Assembly: GCA_900660155.1 (NCBI GenBank)
Contig: CABFPE010000776.1
Location: 314,310 to 338,556 of the forward strand
DNA: 24,247 bases
Reading direction: 5' to 3'
Origin: Hofstenia miamia
Lineage: Eukaryota > Xenacoelomorpha > Acoela > Hofsteniidae
The position numbers were made by a program, and so were the translations under genes. Shown here one piece after another: positions 1 to 8,289 of the stretch; position 1 is the first letter of the stretch; each line of letters opens with the position of its first letter. The notes under the pieces were generated by a model that worked only from the letters and a program-made list of their open reading frames with translations, ran no database searches and was not told where the DNA came from.

Positions 1-249
1 CTCCAGGACTCACCCATCAGGACTCACCAGCTCGTAGCTGAGCTCTACGCCGAGGCTGTCCACCTCAACTCTCTTCAGTCTAAGTCTTCTCCCTCAGCTT
101 CCTCCGAAATTCTCATCACTTCCTCCACTCCTGAACTCTCTGATTCTGACACCATCACTTCTGCACGTAGTGAAGGTGAGCTCTCAGACTCCTCTATCGA
201 CGAACATCCGTCCATCGCTGCCCCCAAACCCAAAGCCAAGGAAGTCTAA
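1..249 (+). CDS. 3' end of an unidentified reading frame (partial)
   Basis: Frame 1 is open from the window edge to a TAA at 247-249, giving 82 codons. The peptide is rich in Ser, Thr, Asp and Glu, with runs such as SSPSASSE and ELSDSD, and ends in a short basic tail (KPKAKEV). No domain is recognisable; it looks like a disordered C-terminal tail. The stretch is markedly GC-richer than the AT-rich DNA that follows, and an AATAAA lies 110 bp past the stop, so it is plausibly the terminal exon of a host gene or the end of a retroelement ORF. No methionine start is in the window, and I do not recognise the family. An open frame of this length is only modest evidence by itself; the base-composition shift and the poly(A) signal support it. 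Confidence 0.4.
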   Translation, partial: LQDSPIRTHQLVAELYAEAVHLNSLQSKSSPSASSEILITSSTPELSDSDTITSARSEGELSDSSIDEHPSIAAPKPKAKEV

Positions 250-358
250 CGTCAAACATTTAATGATATTTTGCAGTACAATGCTGCACCCCCCTGATTT
301 TCTTGCTTTAAAATTTATTTGGATTTTTGTAAATCCAATAATCTTTAGAATTATTTGT

Positions 359-364
359 AATAAA
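359..364 (+). promoter_or_regulatory. possible poly(A) signal
   Basis: AATAAA lies 110 bp downstream of the stop codon of the partial reading frame at the window start. It would suit 3'-end formation of that transcript, but in DNA this AT-rich the hexamer is common by chance. Confidence 0.25.
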
Positions 365-631
365 GTAAAAGTGGAATATCTTGTGTGAAAGGAATATAAT
401 AATACTTCATGAAATTGATTAATTACAAACGTAAAAATCTATGCAAAAACTGAAGAAAATATCATTTGAGAGTTTCTGGGTACATAGGCAAGATAGCATT
501 ATGAATGCAATTTAGGACTAATAGTTGCATATGCTAGAAAACAAAATATGCACAAACATTTGTTATTTCAAAGAAATCGATGGAAATATTCTGGGAAAAT
601 CTCTTTAAAAAGGTAGGCCCTGTTGCATCGG
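365..631. other. gene-free AT-rich stretch
   Basis: AT-rich, with no coding signal or repeat structure that I could see between the poly(A) signal and the U2-like promoter region. Confidence 0.4.
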
Positions 632-702
632 TATAAGTAGAGTTTGCAGTGCTCATTCTGCATCGCTTCTCGGCCTCTTTGGCTAAGATCATAGTGTATT
701 AT
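632..702 (+). pseudogene. U2 snRNA 5' fragment with TATA-like box
   Basis: From 662 the sequence reads as the 5' end of U2 snRNA. It begins ATCGCTTCTCGGCC, then GGCTAAGATCA (the stem-loop I region), then AGTGTATTAT, which covers the segment that pairs with the intron branch site. There are small differences: one extra base in the CCTTTTGG run and one in ATCAAGTG. After about 40 bases the match stops and the Sm-site region and 3' stem-loops are missing, so it cannot encode a functional U2. TATAAG at 632-637 lies about 25-30 bp upstream of the RNA start. That suggests a truncated genomic copy with part of its promoter rather than a reverse-transcribed one. A U2-headed SINE is the main alternative. 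Confidence 0.7.
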
Positions 703-741
703 TTAAAAAGTAGGCATATAAGCTACAACTACTTCAACTAC

Positions 742-759
742 TTCGTTTTCACAAACGAA
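742..759. repeat. short perfect hairpin downstream of U2 fragment
   Basis: TTCGTTT and AAACGAA form a perfect 7-bp stem with a 4-base loop. It lies 40 bp past the end of the U2 match and is followed by GAAAACTGCTAGAAA, which loosely resembles the 3'-box that directs snRNA 3'-end formation. Whether it belongs to the snRNA remnant is inference. Confidence 0.35.
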
Positions 760-779
760 AACTGCTAGAAATCACGTCA

Positions 780-1349
780 TCAACGATGCAATCAACCACT
801 CCAGCCACCTTATTAACCTAATTTATGCATGCAAATCCTAAGAGGGCCAGTAACTTTTTAACCATGGGGGCTTTTACACCCATATTTTGAGGGTACTGGT
901 GAAAGATGGAAGAATGGAAGTTTTCTTGAAGTTGTTGTTTACATCCTTCTTTAGGAAAACCATACAGAAGGATACAAATTATTATAGGGCAAAGAAAATT
1001 TAGCAATAAATTGAAAATTAAGCCAAACTAATTGGCTTATAAATTATATTAATTTGGTCCATTCTTTCACTAATATATAATGTTGTTTCCAATTCTCTGT
1101 CGGTGCATTTCAAAAATATTTATTTCTAGTGGAATACTTACAAAAAGCAATTTACATTAAGCATTCAAGTTCATTACTTTTAAATTTTCTCACCGCACTG
1201 CAGTGCACCATTAATAATTCTATGTATTACCACAAAGCATCGTGGTCACTGTAATATGAAACACAATGTGCTTACCTCTAATTCAATACTTCTCCAACAT
1301 AATTAAATACATAGATGCATGGCAAATGTTCATTACACAAAATATTTTC
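780..1349. other. gene-free AT-rich stretch
   Basis: No credible coding region, RNA gene or repeat structure seen. The short open frames here look like chance products of base composition. Confidence 0.4.
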
Positions 1350-1800
1350 TTGCTTCGAAAAATTTTTGTTGGCGATGGCATACGAAAATTGATTTCGCCT
1401 GCTATCTTAATAATTTTTTAGCGATTGCTCTAAATTGGCATGCATTTTTCTACCGTCACGAAATTTTTCTGTATGGCAAATCAATGTGCATTTTAGTGCT
1501 GCTTTTCTTCAAAGGAAATGTTTGTTAAATTTTGGGGCAATTTGCATTTTATTCGCCCATATATTTTCTTGAGAAGGCATAGAAAAAGTATTTTAGCGAT
1601 TTCTCTAAATTGCTCTGTATTTTGAAGCCGTCAAGAAATCTTCCTGTATGGAGCTGCATTTTTTAAAGGAAATATTTGATAGATTTTGGGGTAATTGGGA
1701 CTTTATAGGCACCATGCATTTTACTGAAACATCTGAAAAAATTTTTGTTTGGCATAAATCATAGAAAAAATTACTTTTACGGACTTCCTTTAATGGAATC
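1350..1800. repeat. degenerate tandem repeat, period about 175-185 bp
   Basis: The same series of landmarks recurs. TTTTAGCGAT then TCTCTAAATTG (or GCTCTAAATTG) appears at about 1415-1436 and about 1591-1612, and a worn third version (TTTTACGGACTTCC) at about 1775. Each is preceded by a GGCATA...GAAAA segment (about 1376, 1577 and 1751). The first two are followed by a CGTCA(C/A)GAAAT segment and then AAAGGAAAT(G/A)TTTG and ATTTTGGGG. This gives roughly 2.4 copies of a unit near 180 bp, diverged by substitutions and small indels. It could be the edge of a satellite or an internal repeat of an old transposon. Confidence 0.55.
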
Positions 1801-1889
1801 TGATTACATGTTATAAAGAGGGTATAAATTCATTCATTTCATGTCAATTATTTACGGCAATTTCAAGGATAACATATTTTTCTCAATAG

Positions 1890-2102
1890 TTGATGACTGA
1901 ATTTATAGTGTACTCTATTTTTAGAGAAGCATTGCACGATGACCTAACTACAGAATTTTGGAGGGATGATGTTCTCCTTCTTGGCAAAGGAGTAGCTAAG
2001 GGGGACTCGAAAAGAGCTAAACAGCTTTCCCCGCTGCTACCTGTGGGTAGGGCTGATATGAGTACCAATGTTAATTGTGGGGTGGGTACGGATAGAGAAT
2101 AA
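1890..2102 (+). CDS. unrecognised short open reading frame
   Basis: A 70-codon frame in a stretch that is GC-richer than its surroundings. It follows a polypyrimidine-like run ending in CAATAG (1880-1889), which could be a 3' splice site, so an internal or terminal exon is possible. The peptide has an acidic-aromatic N-terminal half (LTTEFWRDDVLLLGKG) and a Lys/Arg-rich middle; no family is recognised. The opposite strand is also open over most of the length, which weakens the case. It may equally be an unannotated repeat. Confidence 0.18.
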   Translation: MMTEFIVYSIFREALHDDLTTEFWRDDVLLLGKGVAKGDSKRAKQLSPLLPVGRADMSTNVNCGVGTDRE

Positions 2103-2431
2103 AACTAGTAAAACATGAGCATAATGCAAAAAGACAATGCCAAGAAATTAACCACTTCTTTTGGGAATCTTAGTAACATGTTTGTCCTTCAATGATTATA
2201 GTCGCCCTGAAAAGTTTTATTGGTGTTATACTGGAGTATGATTTTGGTTTCTGTTTTCTCAAAGTGTTTTTTAAATATAGCAATCACTTAGGGTGTAGGA
2301 ATTTTTTCAATTCACAATAAAACAGGCTTTCCTTAATTAGAAAAAATGAAATTAAATTTCTACATGTGTACTTATGTTTTCGTTTTACATCACAATTTTA
2401 CTAATAAATAAATGTGTAATACCAACACGCG
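2103..2431. other. gene-free AT-rich stretch
   Basis: No supported gene, RNA or repeat seen. Confidence 0.4.
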
Positions 2432-2759
2432 CAGTCCTGGAATATTTTGAATGGGGGAGGGGGCTTCAATTTTTTATTTTATATTATAAAAACGATTATA
2501 TGTTTGCAATTTATTCAAAATCTAATCATATTTGCCAAAATTGCAATGATTTATGAGGTTCACTAAACTTTAAGGCTTATATTTATAGACATGAAAGCTA
2601 GTCTTTTAAAGACATTGTTTATTAATGGCAGAACTTAAAATTGTTCAAAAAATGATTTCTATCATATGAAAAACACTAAAAAAATTTTTTTGAAATAATC
2701 ACATATTATGCTTAGATCATTTGCGAAGGGGACGACTGTACCCCCTGAAACCGCGCCTG
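2432..2759. mobile_element. possible short DNA-transposon remnant
   Basis: The right side (2731-2759), read on the minus strand, begins CAGGCGCGGTTTCAGGGGG. That is the style of terminus (CAG followed by a GC-rich stretch and a G-run) seen on many hAT-like elements. On the left, CAGTCCTGG at 2432 is followed by GGGGGAGGGGG at about 2454. The two ends are only loosely alike, and no matching 8-bp target duplication is visible (AACACGCG before, AATATAAA after), so the assignment is weak. Confidence 0.18.
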
Positions 2760-2767
2760 AATATAAA

Positions 2768-3299
2768 ATAGGTTAGTTAAATATCTATTCTAGTTTATTA
2801 TTTTAGCTGCTAGTGAAATCATTACAGCTAAACGAACAATCATGCTAGATGACCAATAACAAAAACACTGGTTTTGCATAATGTTGTATTTTATTATTTA
2901 TGCATTAGTTGTGAAATTGAGTTTACGGGTATTGAGGTGGGCCTTCTGAGGTATCAATGCTCATGAACCTCTTACGGGCAGGTGTGGGTAAAAAACCCCC
3001 TATGCAAGTTAAAAAATTATATTCTTTATATTCTCTTTAAAATTTCAAAAATCTGAAAAACTACAGGTATTCTTGCTTTGTTTAGATCAAATATATATAC
3101 ATATATATATCATAATTTAAAAGGGGGTTACTAAAATATTATTATCTGCATTCCCCTTTCTTAGATGTTTTCAATCACATTCCTGTCCCTTTTAAACCTG
3201 AAGGTCCAATTTTTATCCCATTTCCTTTATGTGTATTTAATTGCATAGATGGAATACTTGTTTTAAACCCTTTCCAAATCCTTTATTGACTGAATTTCT
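2768..3299. other. gene-free stretch with AT microsatellite
   Basis: Apart from a short AT dinucleotide run at 3091-3110 nothing structured is visible. Confidence 0.4.
3091..3110. repeat. (AT)n microsatellite
   Basis: Twenty bases of alternating A and T with one interruption (a C at 3100). Confidence 0.7.
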
Positions 3300-3578
3300 T
3301 CACAAGGCTCCCATTGCTTCAGTAACTAATAGTGCTACTGCATAATTTTCAATTAATGGAGTGGCAGCCATAAGTAAGAGGGTGACAGCATCACCATTTT
3401 TTTTCATTTCATTAAGTTGTGTTCTAGAAATTTTAATATCACAAAATTTATATATTTTCTTAGCTTTTTCTAATTGGTTTATTTGTCTTTCTGTTAAAAG
3501 AAAGGGAAGGGAAGTTCCTTGGCTAGTATTACTAACCCTTAAAGTTATAGGACTTGAGTTTTCAATACTATTTTTCAA
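3300..3578 (-). pseudogene. small Lys-rich protein, Maverick/Polinton-like
   Basis: The 92-codon open frame has a polar N-terminal part, a middle containing LTERQINQLEKAKK and then KISRTQLNEMKKNGD, and a hydrophobic C-terminal third (LLLMAATPLIENYAVALLV). This architecture recalls small proteins found next to capsid genes in Maverick/Polinton elements: an LTxxQ helix, a K-I-S-x-x-QL motif, a Gly or Asn-Gly turn, and a hydrophobic tail. It lies just downstream, on the same strand, of a decayed frame that also looks Maverick-derived, and the two support each other. The assignment is pattern recognition without a search. The reading frame itself is intact, but no complete element surrounds it. 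It could instead be a chance frame. Confidence 0.35.
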
Positions 3579-3689
3579 TTTATTTAATTTACCATTATTT
3601 TAGTTTAAGCTATATTCTGTCATTTCAATATAAAGGAAAAAGAAAATCTTTTTCTGAAAACATATTTTCCCTGGCATGTTAAAGTAATT

Positions 3690-4060
3690 CAATTTGATGC
3701 TGCATTCACAGATATGACTTGTTCATACATAATCAATGCATAAAATTAAAATGGATTTGCAGGAGCACCTTTTAAAGTATATCTAAATCTAATTTCATTG
3801 ATAGCATTTTAAGATGTATCTTTTTGTTTAGATAAATCAAAAAAAATTATTCCATATATCTCACTAAAATCAAAAGGCTTAATAAATATACCTGTTGAAA
3901 AATCATTAACACCATCATTATATTGTACAAATTCTGTACATAGTGTTAAAAACTCACTAGTTGGATGAATCTCCACTTGTGGATAAAAATTATCATTTCC
4001 TAATTCTAACTGTCATGAAGAAATTTCAGTAGAATTAATGTTATCCAAGCCAAGTTCATT
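3690..4060 (-). pseudogene. decayed capsid-region gene, Maverick/Polinton-like
   Basis: Read on the minus strand, one frame carries a coherent coding signal interrupted by several stop codons. Segments include VEIHPTSEFLTLCTEF, then DFSTGIFIKPFDFS, YGIIFFDLS, and FYALIMYEQVISV near the end. The order is a Ser/Thr-rich lead, a Y-x-I-x-x-FDLS strand and then a YALIMYEQVI-type strand. This resembles the C-terminal beta-strand region of the penton-like minor capsid protein that recurs in Maverick/Polinton elements of invertebrates. It is beyond repair here, with multiple in-frame stops and no visible N-terminal part. The match is by recalled pattern, not by a search. Confidence 0.35.
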
Positions 4061-4144
4061 CTTGCTTTGATCATTAATTTTTCTTCAGTTTTTGTATTGA
4101 ATTATTTACTCTAAATATGCCTTATTGTTGATTTATAGGATTAG

Positions 4145-4463
4145 TGTAACATCCTCTACCAGGCATTAGTACTGTTTTTCCTCTGTTACTTTATAACATT
4201 AGTTGTACCTTTGTGGGTAGGGATTTACTAATTGGATACTGCTTAGCTTTTAGTTGTTTCTGTTAACATAGTGTAACTAGATTTATCTCTTCACTATTTA
4301 GGTGATGAAGCCAAACAGCCATCTCTCCAAAATCAATAGTGGGCATCAGCCCAAAGCTGATCTCCACATCCAGTTTCACCAGTTCACTGATGATCCATTT
4401 GGTTGAGTTCCACCTCTCAGTTCAGTGATATAACTTATGTGTACCCTATGCTAGCTTGGTGCT
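4145..4463 (-). repeat. element A 3' LTR remnant
   Basis: It starts TGTAACATCCTCTACCAGGC and runs parallel to the 5' LTR of A through GGTGATGAAGCC, the GTGGGCATCAGCCCAAAGC segment and TTATGTGTACCCTA. It stops abruptly after TAGCTTGGTGCT at 4463. The next bases already belong to the integrase C-terminal region. So only the R/U5 side (in element orientation) survives; the U3 side and polypurine tract are gone. By eye it is about 90% identical to the 5' LTR over the shared part. Confidence 0.85.
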
Positions 4464-5134
4464 CTCATCTATCTTCATCTCTTTGATATCTGCTATTGCT
4501 CTCTTTAGATTTTGAAAATGTAACAGTCTGTTATTATCTAGCATGTATTCATTGTTTGGTAGTGTCTAGAATTGTGTAGGGCTGGACCATACCATTTTTA
4601 GTTTCCAGACTTGGTTTGTGTATGTGAGTTTGATCAGTGTGAACGTGTATACCTTGTCTTCTACTTTGTGTGCATGACTGTAAATTTCTTTATTATAATT
4701 GTGCTGCTGTCTCACCACTGATTTCTTTATATTGTGACACATCTTTTCATGGATTCCTGTAATCTGCTTCTTCAGTTGGTTTACGTATTCATTATCCAAT
4801 TTCCGACTGTAGTTGGTGTATTTCATTGATAGTGGGGTCGTCGCCTCTCTTCAGAACATTGCCTTGAATGGTGAGACTCCCATTGTTGCATGTACTGACG
4901 TATTATAATAATATTCAACCATCTTGATGACTTCTCTCCATCTATTTCCCGCTATCCTTGATGTTGCCACCCTAATTAACTTGATCAGTGTTCAATTGAG
5001 TTGCTCCACTGCTCCATTGGCCTGTGGGTGTTAAGCTGTTGTTTGTTTGCTTGCAATTTCTAGGATCTTTGCAATTTCTTGGAAGCATCCACTCTCAAAT
5101 TGGGCCCCTTATCTGTTATTATTGTTTCCATCAG
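4464..5134 (-). pseudogene. element A integrase, 3' part
   Basis: The frame at 4826-4566 matches the integrase C-terminal segment of element B almost residue for residue: KYTNYSRKLDNEYV here, QYTNYSSKLDNTYI in B, then GIHEKMCHNIKKS. Upstream (4827-5134), in shifting frames, are the second catalytic Asp context (ITDKGP) and the conserved region around the catalytic Glu. The first catalytic Asp and the N-terminal zinc-binding domain are absent because the element is interrupted at about 5134. The segment ends directly on the 3' LTR remnant, so the tail of pol and ORF3 are missing. Confidence 0.8.
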
Positions 5135-6220
5135 AAAGAGTATTTCAACAGATTGTGACAATTGACATAAGTATATAATACTAAATTTATAATATTTATG
5201 TATTAATCATAGACTACATTGCACTGTATTTAAAGTTATTTTAAAATTTCAATTGTTGTGCTAGAAAATGTATTTCAGCAATAAATGATATTTTAATATA
5301 ATTTTGAATATTTTGCAGTGTAGTAATATATATAATTATATTGTAAATTAGCAAAGCACATTTTGCACAACTCACTGAGTGCTCCAAAAAGTAGCTGAAG
5401 TTAAATTATATCATCATTCTCCTGTTTGACAAACAGTTTTGTAGAATTATATTTTATGAAGTGCTTGAAAATGTATTTAATCTTTATAATTTATAATTCT
5501 ACAAAACTGTTTCCTAATGCACACATTTATGCTTCTGAAATAATCTATTCCATTCATATATTGTATTTTTCTAATTTCCTTGAATGGTTATTCAGTTGGA
5601 TACATACATTAATCTTTGAACTTCCATTTTACATGAATACAAGAAAGGACTTTAACACAGTATTTCTGTATTTTATGACGTAATGTGTTTTGTAACTTGA
5701 ATAATGCTTTTCGCCTGGCTTTTTTGTTAGAAATGCAAGCCAGAATTGAGAGATTCTTTTGCATTTACCTATTTTTGTACAAAAATATTTATTGTGAATC
5801 CAATACTATTTTTATATGTTTAATTATATCAAATTAGACGTTTAAATTTTGGACATTTATCAGTTTTCACTAAGTCACAAAACTGTACAGTGAAAGTTTT
5901 TCAAAATATTCTTTACAATGATATTATTTAAAACAATTAAAAATGTACGAAGTTGTAACTATGCCATTAAGCAAGAATGGCCTCTGTCAAAAGTGTAATA
6001 TAACATATTTGAGAATTGTGATATACCCAGGAAATGAACCTTCCACTTTTGTAGCTCATTTTTAGATGAGTTACAAATAATTTCCAAGATGAAGCACTTA
6101 AACCATACTTTTCACATCTTTATTTATTTCTATCATTTTAATTTAAATATAATTTTTTGTATAAAATATTTATATAAATCTTTCATAAATTACATAGACC
6201 ACTTGATCACAATGTCGCAC
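5135..6220. mobile_element. unrelated AT-rich insertion in element A pol
   Basis: Homology to element B stops after TTTCCATCAG at 5134 (B position about 21436). It resumes between about 6190 and 6250, at the RNase H/integrase connection (B about 21960). The roughly 1.08 kb in between has no retroelement coding and replaces about 0.5 kb of pol. It is very AT-rich and contains a perfect 21-bp inverted repeat. Open frames such as the one at 5426-5683 are low-complexity and probably chance. No terminal inverted repeats or target duplication were found at the junctions, so it may be a transposon insertion with deletion or a replacement by repair. Confidence 0.55.
5431..5512. repeat. perfect 21-bp inverted repeat, 40-base spacer
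   Basis: 5431-5451 (starts AAACAGTTTTGTAGAATT) is the exact reverse complement of 5492-5512. The left arm also pairs with CTGTTT just upstream at 5422-5427 (CTGTTT-GAC-AAACAG), so two mutually exclusive stems can form. Function unknown. Confidence 0.85.
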
Positions 6221-6930
6221 AATACACCAATGCCACCCCTCTAACTTGTTCAGATATTTCCTCCCTCATCAGGATCAGTAGCACGGTTTGACCTTTCTTG
6301 TCCACATTTATTTCTGGCAATCCCTCATATTCAGTATGTGGCAAAAATTGGAACTGTTTTTTCTCTCCATTTATTTTTACTGTGTCTCTCTGATATTCTG
6401 GTAGCAACATCCAAAAATCTGCATTGTTATGTAGGATGCCTTTCATATGCTCAATTGAGAATGTAAATTCATTCAAATATTCGATACATTGTGACACTAT
6501 TCCAGACTTGTCTCCAGAGAACTTTTTAAACCATGCCAGTCTGCTGTTGTCTGTACATACTCTGAATTCTCTACCAATCGGGAAGTGTTGAAATTTTTTG
6601 ATGCTCTCAATCAATGCCAGCATTTCCACTTTAGTAGATCCGTAATTTTCCTCACTTGCTCTCAACTTAATACTAAAAAATGGAATGAGGTCCTCTTCTC
6701 GTTTTTTTATTTGTCCCAGTGTGGCCCTGATCATCACTTTACTTGTATCACAATCTAGTATAAACTGTTCATTTTAGTCTGGTGTGTTGAGGGATGGTAA
6801 TTTCAACAGTTCTTCTTTGATGTTATCTAGCTCCTCCTGCTCCTGCCAGGTCCACACAAATGGTACTGATTTCCTCATTAGTCTGGTCATCTTTGCTGTC
6901 TTACCGCTATGATTGGAATGAAAGTGCTGT
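6207..6930 (-). pseudogene. element A RNase H domain
   Basis: The open frame 6737-6207 contains ATLGQ, an FFSIKLRASEENYGSTKVEMLALIE-type stretch in which YGSTKVEMLALIE carries the conserved Glu, then FRVCTDNSRLAW, the third-Asp motif of gypsy RNase H. It then runs into the tether toward integrase (NEFTFSIEHMKGILHNNADF). The part upstream to about 6930 matches element B (TPDYNEQFILD-like region) but is broken by stops. The start of the frame is an internal methionine created by decay, not a real start. The last few codons before 6207 enter the non-homologous insertion. Confidence 0.85.
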
Positions 6931-7674
6931 AATAGTTGAATAATCCCATTATCCTTTGTATATCTTTCTTGTTGTTGGGTTTTTCTATTTTACAAATCAT
7001 CTCTCTTCATGCATATTCAGCCTTTCTCTATTGTTCTCCCCAAAAATACTATCTTTTCTTTGAGAATGTCGCATTTGTTCCCATTAATACAAAGTCCTGC
7101 ATTCTCCAGTATTGTTAATGTTCTCTCTAATTTTTCCAGATGTTCTTGGATTGTGTCACTAGTTACTATGATGTCATCTATATAGGCCTCAAGTCCTTCC
7201 TCCATTCTATGTGTCTTGTTTTTTAACACTTTCATGATGTATATCTGGAAGGTTGCTGGTGTGTTACATAGTCTGAACACCATATATAAATCCACTCATA
7301 CAGCCTGTAAGGAGTTATAAATGCTGTTTTCTCAATATCGTCTTCTTCCATCTTTACCTGCATAGGTCCAGTGTTGTAAAGTATTTATGCTTACTTGCTT
7401 CATAGAGCATGTCCTTAATCCGTGGTAGGGGATATGAATCTTTCTTTGTCACTTCATTTAATTTACAAAAGTCTATGCATAGGTGATATATATCCCCTTG
7501 CTTCACAAATACAGTTGGTGCTGTGTATGGGCTTTTGCTTGGGCAGATGATCTTAGTGTCAATTAGTTCTTCTAGTATATGATTGTATTCATCTTTCATC
7601 TGTTCTGGTAACCTTCTGACTGGTATCTTGATTGGTTTTTCCGTTGTTGTGACTATTCTGTGTTTTTCCCCCAC
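6931..7674 (-). pseudogene. element A reverse transcriptase
   Basis: Two overlapping-in-family but frame-separated pieces cover the RT palm. 7674-7354 carries KPIKIPVRRLPEQ, SPYTAPTVFVKQGD and YHLCIDFCKLNEVTKKDSYP. 7295-7017 carries AYIDDIIVTSDT, where YIDD (7183-7194) is the catalytic motif. It continues through the thumb-like LERTLTILENAGLCIN segment and IVFLGRTIEKG. About 60 bases between the two pieces, holding the first catalytic Asp region (FTTLDLC...), contain a frameshift and a deletion. Matches to element B are close throughout. The enzyme would be non-functional because of frame breaks. Confidence 0.9.
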
Positions 7675-8289
7675 TGCCTGCCCATGCTTACCTCTTTGTA
7701 ATTGAATATATGTTTGTGTTTTTCCAACAATTTCTTGAATTCCATGATTTCCTGTCCCTCCAGATGTGGCTAATCCTCCTTCTTTATCTCAGGTGTTCTA
7801 TATATATGTTTTCTTCTTCTGCTTTCATCCCTATGACATTGAGTTGGCCTTTGGGAGTACTAGAGACTTTTATGGTGTTCGTCCACTCACTCTCAAGTCA
7901 GCCATGTGGAGTACTATCTGCTCTCATTTGCAAGTTCTTGAATTGACCATGCTAATTACTTGCTCCATCATTGTCTGCTATTGCCTTCCAGATGAGTCTG
8001 ATGTTAGATTTGATGTACTTCCCATTTATTCTTATTTGAGATTTCTTTAAATTAACATTCTGATTTGTACCATTGAGGATTGTTATTCTACCTTTCCCAT
8101 GCTTGACTGTACAGATGCTAGATGGCATTGATACTCTTTTGCTGTTAATGCTGTTGATTGTTACTTTAGTCATCACTCCATTGATTGCTATCTTTATTGT
8201 ATTTATTGTATCTAGATTTGTCAGGATCATTATTGATGCATGGTTTTTATGAGTTGGTGCTCTGATTACTTTTCCGACTCCTCATCAGT
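7675..8289 (-). pseudogene. element A protease region and PR-RT linker
   Basis: The open frame 8230-7952 begins with the segment that precedes the protease active site (IAINGVMTKVTI). It then jumps straight to the linker sequence (KRVSMPSSICTVKHGKGR). In element B the same positions are separated by about 340 bp that contain the D-T-G-A catalytic motif, so A carries a clean deletion of the retropepsin core. The rest follows element B (SQIRINGKYIKSNIRLIWKA). The C-terminal linker toward RT is frame-broken but recognisable by its EWTNTIKV segment. Confidence 0.75.

Noticed and set aside
1890..2068. Overlapping open frames on both strands
   Set aside because: Only the plus frame is listed, at low confidence; the minus frame has no family likeness and is probably its shadow.
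5426..5683. 85-codon plus-strand frame with hydrophobic stretches
   Set aside because: Rich in Ile, Phe, Tyr and Leu as expected from AT-rich noncoding DNA; no motif, and it includes the inverted repeat.
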